DNA of 64,000 bases, from positions 114,874 to 178,873 of the forward strand of contig NZ_JAGKJJ010000017.1 of the NCBI RefSeq assembly GCF_020329505.1, in the 5' to 3' direction. Positions 52,955 through 61,595 of the stretch are shown here, in pieces (position 1 is the stretch's first letter; every line of letters starts with the position of its first letter). Source of the DNA: Bradyrhizobium semiaridum. GTDB taxonomy: Bacteria; Pseudomonadota; Alphaproteobacteria; Rhizobiales; Xanthobacteraceae. Position numbers and translations under genes: made by a program. The notes under the pieces are model-generated. The model saw only the letters and a list, made by a program, of their open reading frames with translations. It was not told the origin of the DNA and ran no database searches.

Positions 52955-55900
52955 TCAGACAATGTGCCAGTCGTTCGGGACCACACCGGCGCTGGCGATA
53001 ATGTGGGCGCCTCCGATCTGGCCGTTATCCCAGATCGACACCGCCGAATTATCGTTGCGCAGGAGAATGTCGCTCTGCCCGTTGCCATCATAGTCGCCGA
53101 CGTCGGCAACATGCCAGCCATTGGAGAAGGTGCCGACGGGAGCGATGAAGTGCGCGCCGCCGATCTGGCCGTTGTCCCAGATCGACGCCCTGCCGTTGTC
53201 GTTGACCAGCAGGATGTCGCTCTGGCCGTTGGCATCGAAATCACCGGTGCCGGCAAAATGCCAGCCGCCGGAGATGGTGCCGGCAGGAGCGATGATGTGT
53301 GCACCGCCGATCTGGCCGTTGTCCCAGATCGACGCCTTGCCGTTGTCGTTGAACAGCAGGATGTCGCTCTTGCCGTTGCCGTCGAAATCACCGGTGCCGG
53401 CAATATGCCAGCCGCCGGCGATGGTGCCGGCAGGAGCGATGATGTGCGCGCCGCCGATCTGGCCGTTGTCCCAGATCGACGCCTTGCCGTCGTCGTTGAC
53501 CCACAGGATGTCGCTCTTGCCGTTGCCGTCGAAGTCGCCGGTGCCGGCAAAATGCCAGCCGCCGGCAATGGTGCCGGCGGGAGCGACGATGTGCGCGCCG
53601 CCGATCTGGCCGTTGTCCCAGATCGACACCTTGCCGTTGTCGTTGACGAGCAGCATGTCGCTCTTGTGGTTGCCGTCGAAGTCGCCGGAGCCGACCACAT
53701 GCCAGCCGCCGGAGATGGTGCCGGCGGGAGCAATGACGTGCGCGCCGCCGATCTGGCCGTTATCCCAGATCGATGCCTTGCCGTTGTCGTTGACCCAGTT
53801 GATGTCGTCATGGAAATTGCCGTCGAAATCGCTGCGCGTCACCGGCGCAAAGGCGAAATCGTCGGCAACGAGATTGGCTTTCGTGACGTTTTTCAACGTG
53901 AGAAGATCGCCGTCGAAGTTGAAGACGGTGTCCGCGCCGACCTGGGTCGCAACCGAGAGCGCTTCGGTGAAATTATGGATGAAACCGATTCCGACCAGGC
54001 TGATCCTGTCGACGACGCCGGCCCCTCCCACAAAGTCCGTGACGGTATCGTTGCCGCCGCCCACCGAGAAGACAAACGTATCGCGGCCGAGGCCGCCGGT
54101 GAGCGTATCGGCTCCGGCCCCGCCGTCCAGGACGTCGTTGCCATTGTCGAAAGTCGTCCCGCCGGTGCCGAAGGCGTTGTCGTAGAGGTCCACCCCGTCG
54201 TCGCCGACGAGGAAATCGTTGCCCGCGCCGCCGGTCAGATGGTCGTCGCCATTCTGGCCGATCAGCCGGTTGTCACCGCTGTCACCGGTGATCCAGTCGT
54301 TGAATTCGGTGCCGACCACGCCTTCGACGTTGGTGATCGTGTCGGTGCCGCCGAAACCATCGGATGCCGTGTGCGTCGCGAGATTGACCGTGGCACCCGC
54401 CGGCGCGCCCCGATAGACCACCCGGTCGAGCAGGCCGCCGCCGCCATCGATCGTGTCGTTGCCGGCATCGCCGTAGAACTGCTCGGCCTGCGCGCCGTCG
54501 CTGCCGGTCAGCGTGTCGTTGAAGCGCGAGCCAAGAATGCCGTTCACGCCGCTAAGGGTGTCCACGCCGACGTTGGCCGCATCGGCGACGGTGGACTGTC
54601 CGATGCCAGTCTGGAGATTGACCGTCACGGCGGCGAGCGCGTTGCTGTACTGGGCCCAGGTGTGGCCATTGCCCGAAATGCTGTCGCTGCCGCCCATGCC
54701 TTCGAAGAAGTTCGAGTTGCCGAACGGTCCGTTGAATCCGGCATTTGCAGTGAAGCTGTCGGCAAGATCGGATCCTCTGACACGTTCGATGTTGATCAAC
54801 GTGTCGGTGCCTGCCGCGTTACCGCCGGGCTTGTCAGTCACGGTTGAGACGGTGTCGAGCACGACGACCACGCCGGTATTCACCACGCCGGCCGCAAGGG
54901 GATAATCGTAGCGAGCCGTGTTGTTGTCGAAATTGTTGATCGCCTCTGCCGAGCCCGTCAGGATATCGTCGCCGCCAAGTCCGATGAACTGAAAGAAGCC
55001 GCGGGCACCGGCGGCCGTGATGGTATCGGCGAATTCCGAGCCGCGCGCCGCATTCACGGCATTGATGTTATCGGGCCCGACCACCCCGGCGAACGAGTCG
55101 ACACCGATTCCGGCGGCATCGCCGGCAGCGATGGAATGCGCGTTTCCTGCCAGGAGGTCGATGGCGACGCCACTCGCCGCAAGGCCATAAGCGACCCGGG
55201 TAACGCCGTTTCCGCTGATGACGTCATTGCCGCCTTGTCCTTCGAACTCGGTATACGCGCCGGATTCACCAACGAAACTCGAGGTGGCGGTGAAGCTGTC
55301 GGCAAAGTTGCTGCCCCTGATGTTTTCGACGCTGATAAGGGTATCGACGCCGACGGATGAATTGCCGGTCACGGTCGAAGTCGCCGACATTACGACCGTA
55401 ATGGCGGCGGTTGCGTTGGTGTAATTCGACATATCAAATCCGGCCCCGCCATCGATGATGTCGTTGCCGCCGCCGCCGCCGATGAAGTCGTTGCCTTTGC
55501 CGCCCCTCAGCACATTGGCCGCGCCATTGCCGAACAGAAGATCGTTGAAGTCCGATCCGATCAGATTCTGGATGTTGCTGTAGGTGTCTCCCGCGGCCTC
55601 TCCGGTATTCGTCCCGGGGTTGAAGAGATCCGCGCGCACCGCAGCCAGTGCGTTGTCGTAGGAGACCGTGTTGTTCCCGCCGCCGCCGGCAAAGGCGTCG
55701 CCTCCGGGGCCGCCGACGAAGAAATCGTCGCCTGCGAAGCCGGTGAACGTATCGGCATTCTGGAAGACCAGATGAAACGCCGACCGGTTGCCGTCATTGG
55801 GCGAGGTGATCAGGTCAACGAGCGAGGTGTTGAGGCCCGTTACGGTCTCATGGATGGTTGCGCCGTCGAAGCTGGTGCGGTCGATTTCCGAAATCGTGCC

Positions 55901-56083
55901 GCCGGTCGGCGTGGTTCCGTTGTAGGTAAAGCCCGTGCCGATGATCCGCGTCAGGGTCCCATCCGAGTTGATGAGAACCATCGTGGTGCCGGTCTGGGTG
56001 ACGGGGACAGTCGTGTTGATGCTGACGTTGTACCAAGCGATCCCGGACGGAACGGCGTTAGCGGTGTGCGTGTATGTAGCCAT
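52955..56083 (-). CDS. RTX-type calcium-binding protein with six C-terminal VCBS-like repeats
   Basis: A 1042-residue exported protein. An N-terminal beta domain (residues 1-110) leads to long RTX blocks with GGxGxDxUx nonapeptides (GGKGNDFIGGGGGNDIIDGG, and GGAGADTLTGGLGRDTF near residue 680) in a series of 70-100-residue units of beta-helix type. From residue 750 six tandem repeats of 49 residues occupy the C-terminus. No N-terminal signal peptide is present, so type I secretion is likely, but no transporter genes lie nearby. GGGAG precedes the ATG. The protein is low in Cys and acidic, as usual for surface or secreted RTX proteins. Confidence 0.92.
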   Translation of the reverse strand: MATYTHTANAVPSGIAWYNVSINTTVPVTQTGTTMVLINSDGTLTRIIGTGFTYNGTTPTGGTISEIDRTSFDGATIHETVTGLNTSLVDLITSPNDGNRSAFHLVFQNADTFTGFAGDDFFVGGPGGDAFAGGGGNNTVSYDNALAAVRADLFNPGTNTGEAAGDTYSNIQNLIGSDFNDLLFGNGAANVLRGGKGNDFIGGGGGNDIIDGGAGFDMSNYTNATAAITVVMSATSTVTGNSSVGVDTLISVENIRGSNFADSFTATSSFVGESGAYTEFEGQGGNDVISGNGVTRVAYGLAASGVAIDLLAGNAHSIAAGDAAGIGVDSFAGVVGPDNINAVNAARGSEFADTITAAGARGFFQFIGLGGDDILTGSAEAINNFDNNTARYDYPLAAGVVNTGVVVVLDTVSTVTDKPGGNAAGTDTLINIERVRGSDLADSFTANAGFNGPFGNSNFFEGMGGSDSISGNGHTWAQYSNALAAVTVNLQTGIGQSTVADAANVGVDTLSGVNGILGSRFNDTLTGSDGAQAEQFYGDAGNDTIDGGGGLLDRVVYRGAPAGATVNLATHTASDGFGGTDTITNVEGVVGTEFNDWITGDSGDNRLIGQNGDDHLTGGAGNDFLVGDDGVDLYDNAFGTGGTTFDNGNDVLDGGAGADTLTGGLGRDTFVFSVGGGNDTVTDFVGGAGVVDRISLVGIGFIHNFTEALSVATQVGADTVFNFDGDLLTLKNVTKANLVADDFAFAPVTRSDFDGNFHDDINWVNDNGKASIWDNGQIGGAHVIAPAGTISGGWHVVGSGDFDGNHKSDMLLVNDNGKVSIWDNGQIGGAHIVAPAGTIAGGWHFAGTGDFDGNGKSDILWVNDDGKASIWDNGQIGGAHIIAPAGTIAGGWHIAGTGDFDGNGKSDILLFNDNGKASIWDNGQIGGAHIIAPAGTISGGWHFAGTGDFDANGQSDILLVNDNGRASIWDNGQIGGAHFIAPVGTFSNGWHVADVGDYDGNGQSDILLRNDNSAVSIWDNGQIGGAHIIASAGVVPNDWHIV
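52958..53836 (-). repeat. Six tandem 147-bp coding repeats (49 residues each)
   Basis: Each unit reads GDFDGNGKSDILLVNDNGKA, then SIWDNGQIGGAHIIAPAGTI and SGGWHFAG, with a DxDGNGxSD calcium-binding (FG-GAP/VCBS) motif at its start. Middle units are nearly identical in DNA, outer ones more diverged, the last being 48 residues. Such arrays can gain or lose units by recombination. Confidence 0.92.
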
Positions 56084-56133
56084 TGTTGGCGCTCCCTGAT
56101 GAATTGATGATCGAAATTCTTGCTGGCGATGAG

Positions 56134-56313
56134 TTAGCGGGGGAGATCGCTGGCACTGGCGGCGCGCGCGGTCGCGTGGCCTGCTCCGGTCCGAGCGCAG
56201 TCGCGCATTGCCTGATGGATTTCGACGGTGTCATCCCCGGCCGGCCCCCTCAAAAAGTCAGCGCCCATCCCGCCGTTCAGCGCGTGGAGCAGCCCCAACT
56301 GTTGAGGTGTCAT
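56134..56313 (-). CDS. Possible 59-residue ORF with two RTX-like nonapeptides
   Basis: An open frame just upstream of the RTX gene, MTPQQLGLLHALNGGMGADF onward. GGMGADFLR and GPAGDDTVE fit the RTX nonapeptide GGxGxDxUx. It has no good ribosome site and may be a relic of a larger RTX gene or chance. The sequence upstream of it (56399-56490) is unusually AT-rich and may hold the promoter region. The rest of 56084-56568 shows no gene. Confidence 0.35.
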   Translation of the reverse strand: MTPQQLGLLHALNGGMGADFLRGPAGDDTVEIHQAMRDCARTGAGHATARAASASDLPR

Positions 56314-56568
56314 TGCCAGTGGCGTGCTTAGCGAAAATACGTGCTAGAGCCCTTCGCCGACCGAGATGAAATTGAATGCACCGAAAAGTTGTGGCCCTGG
56401 GAAAAAACGCTTCTTTGAAAACTTTGGAAAATATATCCGTAGGTTTCTTAATGATGCAAATTGTAACTATTATGTCAATCGGTTCGTGTCAGCCGATCGC
56501 AGTGATCGCGCAAGGCGAGTAAGGCCGTGGACACGAGCGCTGACGTGCTGCAGTGCAAGGACGCTGGA

Positions 56569-57366
56569 TCAGGCCGGAACGCGGCCGCCGAAGAACGGCG
56601 TGAGTGCCGCACTCAGCGTGTGCGGGCGTTTTGAAGTGAAGATCATCTCGGCGCCGGCGGTGTCGCTCTCGGTGCCGGGCGACCCGAGCAGGTCGGAGAC
56701 GCGGCGGGCGATCGCGGGCGCCGGATCGATCCAGTCGACCGGCCACGGCGCAAGCCTGGTCAGGCGATCCAGCAGCAGCGGATAGTGCGTGCAGGCGAGC
56801 ACGACCGTATCGGTGCGCGCCGGGTCGGCAGGGCCGTTGCCGACGAAGCAGGGGGCGAGCTCGGCGGCAATATCCTCGTCGCGCACGGCCTGTCCGCTGA
56901 GCGCAGCCTCCGCCAGCGAGGCGAGCTCGCCGGAGCCGACCAGGGTGACCTCGCAGCCCTGCGCGAAATCGGAGATCAGCTTGCGGGTGTATTCCCGCTT
57001 GACGGTGCCGCGGGTGCCGAGCACCGAAACCCGCCGCGTCCTCGACGAGGCGCAGGCCGGCTTGATTGCCGGCACGGTGCCGACGAAGGGCACCGAATAG
57101 GCGTCGCGCAGATGCGACATGACAATGGTCGATGCGGTGTTGCAGGCGATCACGACGAGGTCGGGCGCGTGCGCCTCGATCAGCTCGCCGATCAGCGGCA
57201 CCACGCGGGCGACGATCTCATCCTCGCCGTGGTGGCCGTAGGGGAAGAACGCGTCGTCGGCGACATAGACGTAATGCGCGTCGGGCCGGGCGCGCACGAT
57301 TTCGCGCAGCACGGTGAGGCCGCCGAGGCCGGAATCGAACACAAGGATGGTGGGGGGACGCGACAC
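56569..57366 (-). CDS. murI: Glutamate racemase
   Basis: A 265-residue racemase supplying D-glutamate for peptidoglycan. The catalytic Cys pair is in VVIACNTASTIV (about residue 73) and VVLACTHYPLL (about residue 190), with FDSGLGGLTVLREI at the start and the ADDAFFPYG segment. A GTG start at 57366 is used. Length is normal. In many rhizobia murI lies close to rpsD, as here. Confidence 0.95.
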   Translation of the reverse strand: MSRPPTILVFDSGLGGLTVLREIVRARPDAHYVYVADDAFFPYGHHGEDEIVARVVPLIGELIEAHAPDLVVIACNTASTIVMSHLRDAYSVPFVGTVPAIKPACASSRTRRVSVLGTRGTVKREYTRKLISDFAQGCEVTLVGSGELASLAEAALSGQAVRDEDIAAELAPCFVGNGPADPARTDTVVLACTHYPLLLDRLTRLAPWPVDWIDPAPAIARRVSDLLGSPGTESDTAGAEMIFTSKRPHTLSAALTPFFGGRVPA

Positions 57367-57536
57367 GTCCGGCAGATTATCCGATCCGGGGTTACGATTC
57401 AGTTGTTTTTGCGCGCCGGGCGCACAAGGCGGTGAAGTCGGGGAATTTCTTATGGCCTTGGCAGATACCTGCCACTATCACGGCAAGCCATTGCCATGGC
57501 ATGCGAAATCCGGGCGGGCCGCAGGGCAGGTCAGAC

Positions 57537-57834
57537 ATGATGCGAACAGTTCGACCGATTGGGACTGGCTGGCCCGCGCGTTCCACTGGGGACTGGGCGC
57601 GGCCATCATCGGCATGCTGGCCTATGGCTGGTGGATGAACCACATCCCGGCGCGCCGGACCGCTTCTTTCACCGCTCGATCCACGCCGATATCAGCTATC
57701 TCGTGCTGCTGCTCACCGTGCTCCGGCTGCTCTGGCGCGGCCTCAATCCAACGCCGGCCTGGCAGCGGATCGCGGCCAGAGTCAGCCATGGCGGGCTCTA
57801 TCCGATTCTGCCTGTGATTGTATCTTGCAAGTGA
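57537..57834 (+). pseudogene. Relic of a cytochrome b561 gene
   Basis: Fragments in two frames reconstruct the first third of a cytochrome b561: TDWDWLARAFHWGLGAAIIGMLAYGWWMNHIPAR (heme-ligand His in AFHW), then after a shift near 57655 FFHRSIHADISYLVLLLTVLRLLWR. It ends after GLYPILPVIVSCK with a stop, so helices 3-4 and the second half are gone. Another shift is likely near the ATG at 57537. No promoter or partner gene is seen, and the gap 57367-57885 has no other gene. Confidence 0.75.
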
Positions 57835-57885
57835 CGCAATTTCAGGCAAGCATACTGCTTTTGCGATTTTTCAGGCAGAAGCGCC

Positions 57886-60297
57886 ATGGCAAAGAATATT
57901 GTCTTGCTGTCCGACGGGACGGGAAACAGCTCCGCGAAGGTCTTGAAGACCAACGTCTGGCGGATGTTTCAACTGCTCGATCTGCGCGACCCGCTGCGCC
58001 AGATCGCGTTCTACGATGACGGCGTCGGCACGTCCTCGTTCAGGCTGTTCGCGATCCTTGGCGGCATCTTCGGCTTCGGTTTGAAGCGCAATGTGATCGC
58101 GATCTATAGCTTCTGCTGCCGAAACTACCAGCCGGGCGATCATATCTATTGCTTCGGCTTCAGCCGGGGCGCCTTCACGATCCGGATCGTCGCCGGCCTG
58201 ATCGCCTCGCAGGGCATCGTCGCCTACAACAACAGCGAAGCCGACCTTGCGCGCTTCGCGGCCGATGCCTATCGCGCATACCGGCGCCGCTACAGCGGCG
58301 GCATCCTCAAGGCGCTCGGCGGCGTCGGCATCGATCTGCGCGCCATCAGGGATTTCGGCATCCGCAGCTGGCGGCGGCTATGCGGCCAGGCCGTCGAGGC
58401 GCCACCGCCGATCGAGGTCGAGAGCATCCGATTCGTCGGCATCTGGGACACGGTCGATGCCTATGGCGGGCCGATCCAGGAGATGACGCGCGCGATCGAC
58501 TACTGGGTCTGGCCGCTGTCGATGCCGGACCACTTCATGAGCGCCAAAATCCATCGCGCCTGCCATGCGCTGGCGCTGGAGGACGAGCGTGATGCGTTTC
58601 ATCCCGTGATCTGGGACGAGCGCTACGTGCGGGGCACGGACGTTGTCCCGGGGCATCGCAGGACCAGCTGGCTGTTCGACGTCAACCACGACCCGAGGGA
58701 CGAGGCGACGCGGCGGGACGATCCGTTGCCGCACCTGCGCACCGATCTGCCGCTCGCCGATCGCGAGCGCATCAGCCAGGTGTGGTTCACCGGCGTGCAT
58801 ACCGACATCGGGGGCGGTTATCCGCAGAACGGCCTGTCCTATGTGACGCTCGATTGGATGCTGGATCGCGCCGCGGCCTATGGCCTGCGCTATCTCGACC
58901 GCCAGCGCGAGATCACGGTCGATCCGCTGATCGATCCGATGGACAAGCTCAACGACTCCCGCAAGGGACTTGCGAGCTACTACCGCTACAAGCCGCGCAA
59001 TGTGCGCGACATCTACCGCGAGCCGTCCTACAAGCTGTCGGTCCGTGACGATCTGCGCCGCATCTGGCGGCTGCTGCGCCATCTGCCCGATCCGCAACAC
59101 GAAATCCTTGCCGACCTGCATCCAAGCATGCCGCGCACGGTGTTGCCGGTGCCTGAGGCGACCATCCATCATTCGGTGTTCGACCGTATCGTCGGCGGCA
59201 ACGATCGCTATGCGCCGGTGGTCGTTCCGGCGACGTACAAATGGGTCGACGAGGCCGGCACAGCGCATCCGGGACCCTGCCAGCCGCCCGACCTCGCCGG
59301 GCTGCGTTCGCGCGTCCAGGACGATGTCTGGAATTGGGTCTGGCTGCGCCGCGTGGTGTATTTCCTGACGGTGTTCGCGACCGCCTTCGTCGCCTTCATC
59401 CCCTATTTCGTGATCTACGCGCCGGGCTTCGGACGCGCCGCCGTCGGCGGTTTCGTCAATCCGATCGTCAACGCTGCCGCTTCCTTCCTGCCGGGCTTTC
59501 TCGAGCCGTGGTTCGTGGCGTTCCGCAATGCTCCGGGATTCGTGCTGATCGGCGCGGTCGCAATCCTCGCTTTGATGTTCGTCGGGAGCGGGCTGCAGCA
59601 GAAGGTGCGTGACGTGGCGCGCATTGCCTGGCATGCGCCGCAGAACTATCCCGAATTCACCGGCTGGCGCGCATCCGTCTACTGGCTACGCCGGCGCGGC
59701 TGGTACCGGGCGGGGTTCTATGTGCTGACGCACTGGATATTCCCGACGCTGATCATGTGGTGGCTGTTTTGGTGGCTTGCGTTCGGCGCCGCCAACACGC
59801 TGGGACTGGTCTGCAAGGGGACCGGCGGAGTGCTCGTCGAGGGCCAGGCGTCGGCATCGACGCCGATACTCACCGCCAAGGCCTGCAACGTCACCGGGCT
59901 GCGCGTCCTGCAGGACGAGACCTACCGCATCACGTTGACGATCGGAGAGCCGTGGAAGGACTCGACGACCGAAACCGATCCCAATGGCTTCGGCAATGCG
60001 CGCGCGTCATGGCTTCAGATAGTCGGCTGGCCGTACAAGCGCCTGATCTGGTCGAACTGGTTCGCGACCATCCTTCGCGTGGGCGGCGGCGGGTTCGAGG
60101 AGCACCTGCTGCGGCTGGAGCAGAAGGACGGCGCTTGGACGACCATCTTCGTGCCGCGCGCGACCGGCGAGGTGTTCCTCTATGTCAATGACACCACGCT
60201 CAGCCTGCCGTGGATCTACGACTACTTCTACGAGTCCAACAATCACGGCACCGCAAAAGTGACGATCGAAAAGCTGCCGAAGCAGGGCGCCACCTGA
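57886..60297 (+). CDS. DUF2235 (Tle1-like) alpha/beta hydrolase with membrane segments
   Basis: An 803-residue protein. The N-terminal DUF2235 domain opens with NIVLLSDGTGNSSAKVLKTNVWRM, has the Ser elbow CFGFSRGAFTIR (about residue 90), an Asp in GIWDTVDAYG and a His in VWFTGVHTDIGGGYP, matching a lipase-type triad. About residue 485 begins a region of four hydrophobic helices (VVYFLTVFATAFVAFIPYFV, VLIGAVAILALMFVG, WIFPTLIMWWLFWWLAF), followed by a 130-residue C-terminal beta domain. DUF2235 proteins include type VI effectors, but no T6SS genes, VgrG or immunity gene are here, so a housekeeping membrane role is as likely. Confidence 0.9.
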   Translation: MAKNIVLLSDGTGNSSAKVLKTNVWRMFQLLDLRDPLRQIAFYDDGVGTSSFRLFAILGGIFGFGLKRNVIAIYSFCCRNYQPGDHIYCFGFSRGAFTIRIVAGLIASQGIVAYNNSEADLARFAADAYRAYRRRYSGGILKALGGVGIDLRAIRDFGIRSWRRLCGQAVEAPPPIEVESIRFVGIWDTVDAYGGPIQEMTRAIDYWVWPLSMPDHFMSAKIHRACHALALEDERDAFHPVIWDERYVRGTDVVPGHRRTSWLFDVNHDPRDEATRRDDPLPHLRTDLPLADRERISQVWFTGVHTDIGGGYPQNGLSYVTLDWMLDRAAAYGLRYLDRQREITVDPLIDPMDKLNDSRKGLASYYRYKPRNVRDIYREPSYKLSVRDDLRRIWRLLRHLPDPQHEILADLHPSMPRTVLPVPEATIHHSVFDRIVGGNDRYAPVVVPATYKWVDEAGTAHPGPCQPPDLAGLRSRVQDDVWNWVWLRRVVYFLTVFATAFVAFIPYFVIYAPGFGRAAVGGFVNPIVNAAASFLPGFLEPWFVAFRNAPGFVLIGAVAILALMFVGSGLQQKVRDVARIAWHAPQNYPEFTGWRASVYWLRRRGWYRAGFYVLTHWIFPTLIMWWLFWWLAFGAANTLGLVCKGTGGVLVEGQASASTPILTAKACNVTGLRVLQDETYRITLTIGEPWKDSTTETDPNGFGNARASWLQIVGWPYKRLIWSNWFATILRVGGGGFEEHLLRLEQKDGAWTTIFVPRATGEVFLYVNDTTLSLPWIYDYFYESNNHGTAKVTIEKLPKQGAT

Positions 60298-60325
60298 CGG
60301 CGGCGGCCTGCGCGTCGGCAAAGGG

Positions 60326-61498
60326 TTATCCCGCCGGCATCTGCTTCTCGACCAGGCGCGCCCAATAGGAGGCGCCGTGGCCGAGGATGTTGTCGTTGAA
60401 CTTGTATGCCGGGTGGTGGCACATCGGGCCGTCGCCCATGCCGAGAAAGACGAAGGCACCGGGCCGGGCTTCCAGCATGAAGGCGAAATCCTCGCCACCC
60501 ATCACGGGTGTCAGGTTCTCGTTGACGCGGTCGGCGCCGACCACGTCGCGGGCGACCTCGGCGGCGATGCCGGCCTCGCGGGCGTGGTTCATCGTCACCG
60601 GATAGAGGCGGGTGTATTTGGTCTCGGCCGATCCGCCATAGGCCCGGGCAGTGTTCTCGGCGACCTCGGCGATGCGGCGCTCGACCAAATCGCGCACGTC
60701 AGGATCGAGCGTGCGCACGGTGCCGCCGAGCTTCACGGTCGCCGGGATGATGTTGAAGGCCGTGCCGCCCTGGAACATGGTGATGGAGATGACAGCCGAT
60801 TTCAGCGGATCGACATTGCGCGCGACGATCGATTGCAGCGCGCTGATCACCTGCGCGCCGATCAGCACGCTGTCGATGGCCTCGTGCGGTGCTGCGCCGG
60901 CATGACCGCCCTTGCCGTGGATCGTGATCTCGATGGTGTCGGACGAGGCGAGCATCGGGCCGGGCGTGGTGGCGAAATGGCCCTCGGGCAGGCCCGGCAT
61001 GTTGTGCAGGCCGTAGACCTCCTGAATGCCCCAGCGCGTCATCAGCCCGTCGTCGACCATCGCCTTGCCGCCGGCGCCGCCTTCTTCGGCCGGCTGGAAG
61101 ATCACGATCGCCGTGCCGTCGAAATTGCGGGTTTCGGTGAGATATTTGGCGCCGCCCAGCAGCATCGCGGTGTGGCCGTCATGGCCGCAGGCGTGCATCT
61201 TGCCGGGGATTTTCGAGGCATAGGGCACATCGGCGGCTTCCTCGATCGGCAGCGCGTCCATGTCGGCACGCAGGCCGATGACCCGGCCGGCGGTGTTCTT
61301 GCGGCCGCGGATCACGCCGACCACGCCGGTCCGGCCGATTCCGGTCACCACCTCGTCGCAGCCGAACTCCCGCAAGCGCTCGGCAACGATGCCGGCGGTG
61401 CGATGCACCTCGTAAAGCAGTTCGGGATTCTCGTGGAAGTCATGGCGCCAGGCGGCCATTTCATCCGAGAGGGCGGCAACGCGATTGACGATGGGCAT
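60326..61498 (-). CDS. M20 family amidohydrolase (hippurate hydrolase-like)
   Basis: A 390-residue M20D-type zinc aminoacylase. Metal-binding residues are in MHACGHDGHTAML (about residue 99), the catalytic Glu in FQPAEEGGAGG and a further metal ligand in MGGEDFAFMLEARPGA near the C-terminus. The dimerisation domain is residues 185-295. Such enzymes release amino acids from N-acyl forms. ATG at 61498. It is 97 bases downstream of purB's end on the same strand, but separated enough that co-transcription is unclear. Confidence 0.92.
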   Translation of the reverse strand: MPIVNRVAALSDEMAAWRHDFHENPELLYEVHRTAGIVAERLREFGCDEVVTGIGRTGVVGVIRGRKNTAGRVIGLRADMDALPIEEAADVPYASKIPGKMHACGHDGHTAMLLGGAKYLTETRNFDGTAIVIFQPAEEGGAGGKAMVDDGLMTRWGIQEVYGLHNMPGLPEGHFATTPGPMLASSDTIEITIHGKGGHAGAAPHEAIDSVLIGAQVISALQSIVARNVDPLKSAVISITMFQGGTAFNIIPATVKLGGTVRTLDPDVRDLVERRIAEVAENTARAYGGSAETKYTRLYPVTMNHAREAGIAAEVARDVVGADRVNENLTPVMGGEDFAFMLEARPGAFVFLGMGDGPMCHHPAYKFNDNILGHGASYWARLVEKQMPAG

Positions 61499-61595
61499 GG
61501 GTTCGGTCCGTTTCTTGTGAGTTCGCAGGGCGGGCAGCGTAGCCTAACCCGCCGCGATGTCACGCGGGAATGGCATTACCCCATCTACGAAGCGC

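Noticed and set aside
52958..53836. Regularly spaced repeats that could be mistaken for a CRISPR array
   Set aside because: The 147-base units are coding, keep one frame and have no unique spacers.
52964..54847. Long plus-strand open frame of 627 codons
   Set aside because: It is antisense to the RTX gene; the repetitive GC-rich coding sequence keeps several frames open. It has no ribosome site and no family resemblance.
57432..57638. Plus-strand open frame of 68 codons before the cytochrome b561 relic
   Set aside because: It runs across the relic out of frame and has no credible product.
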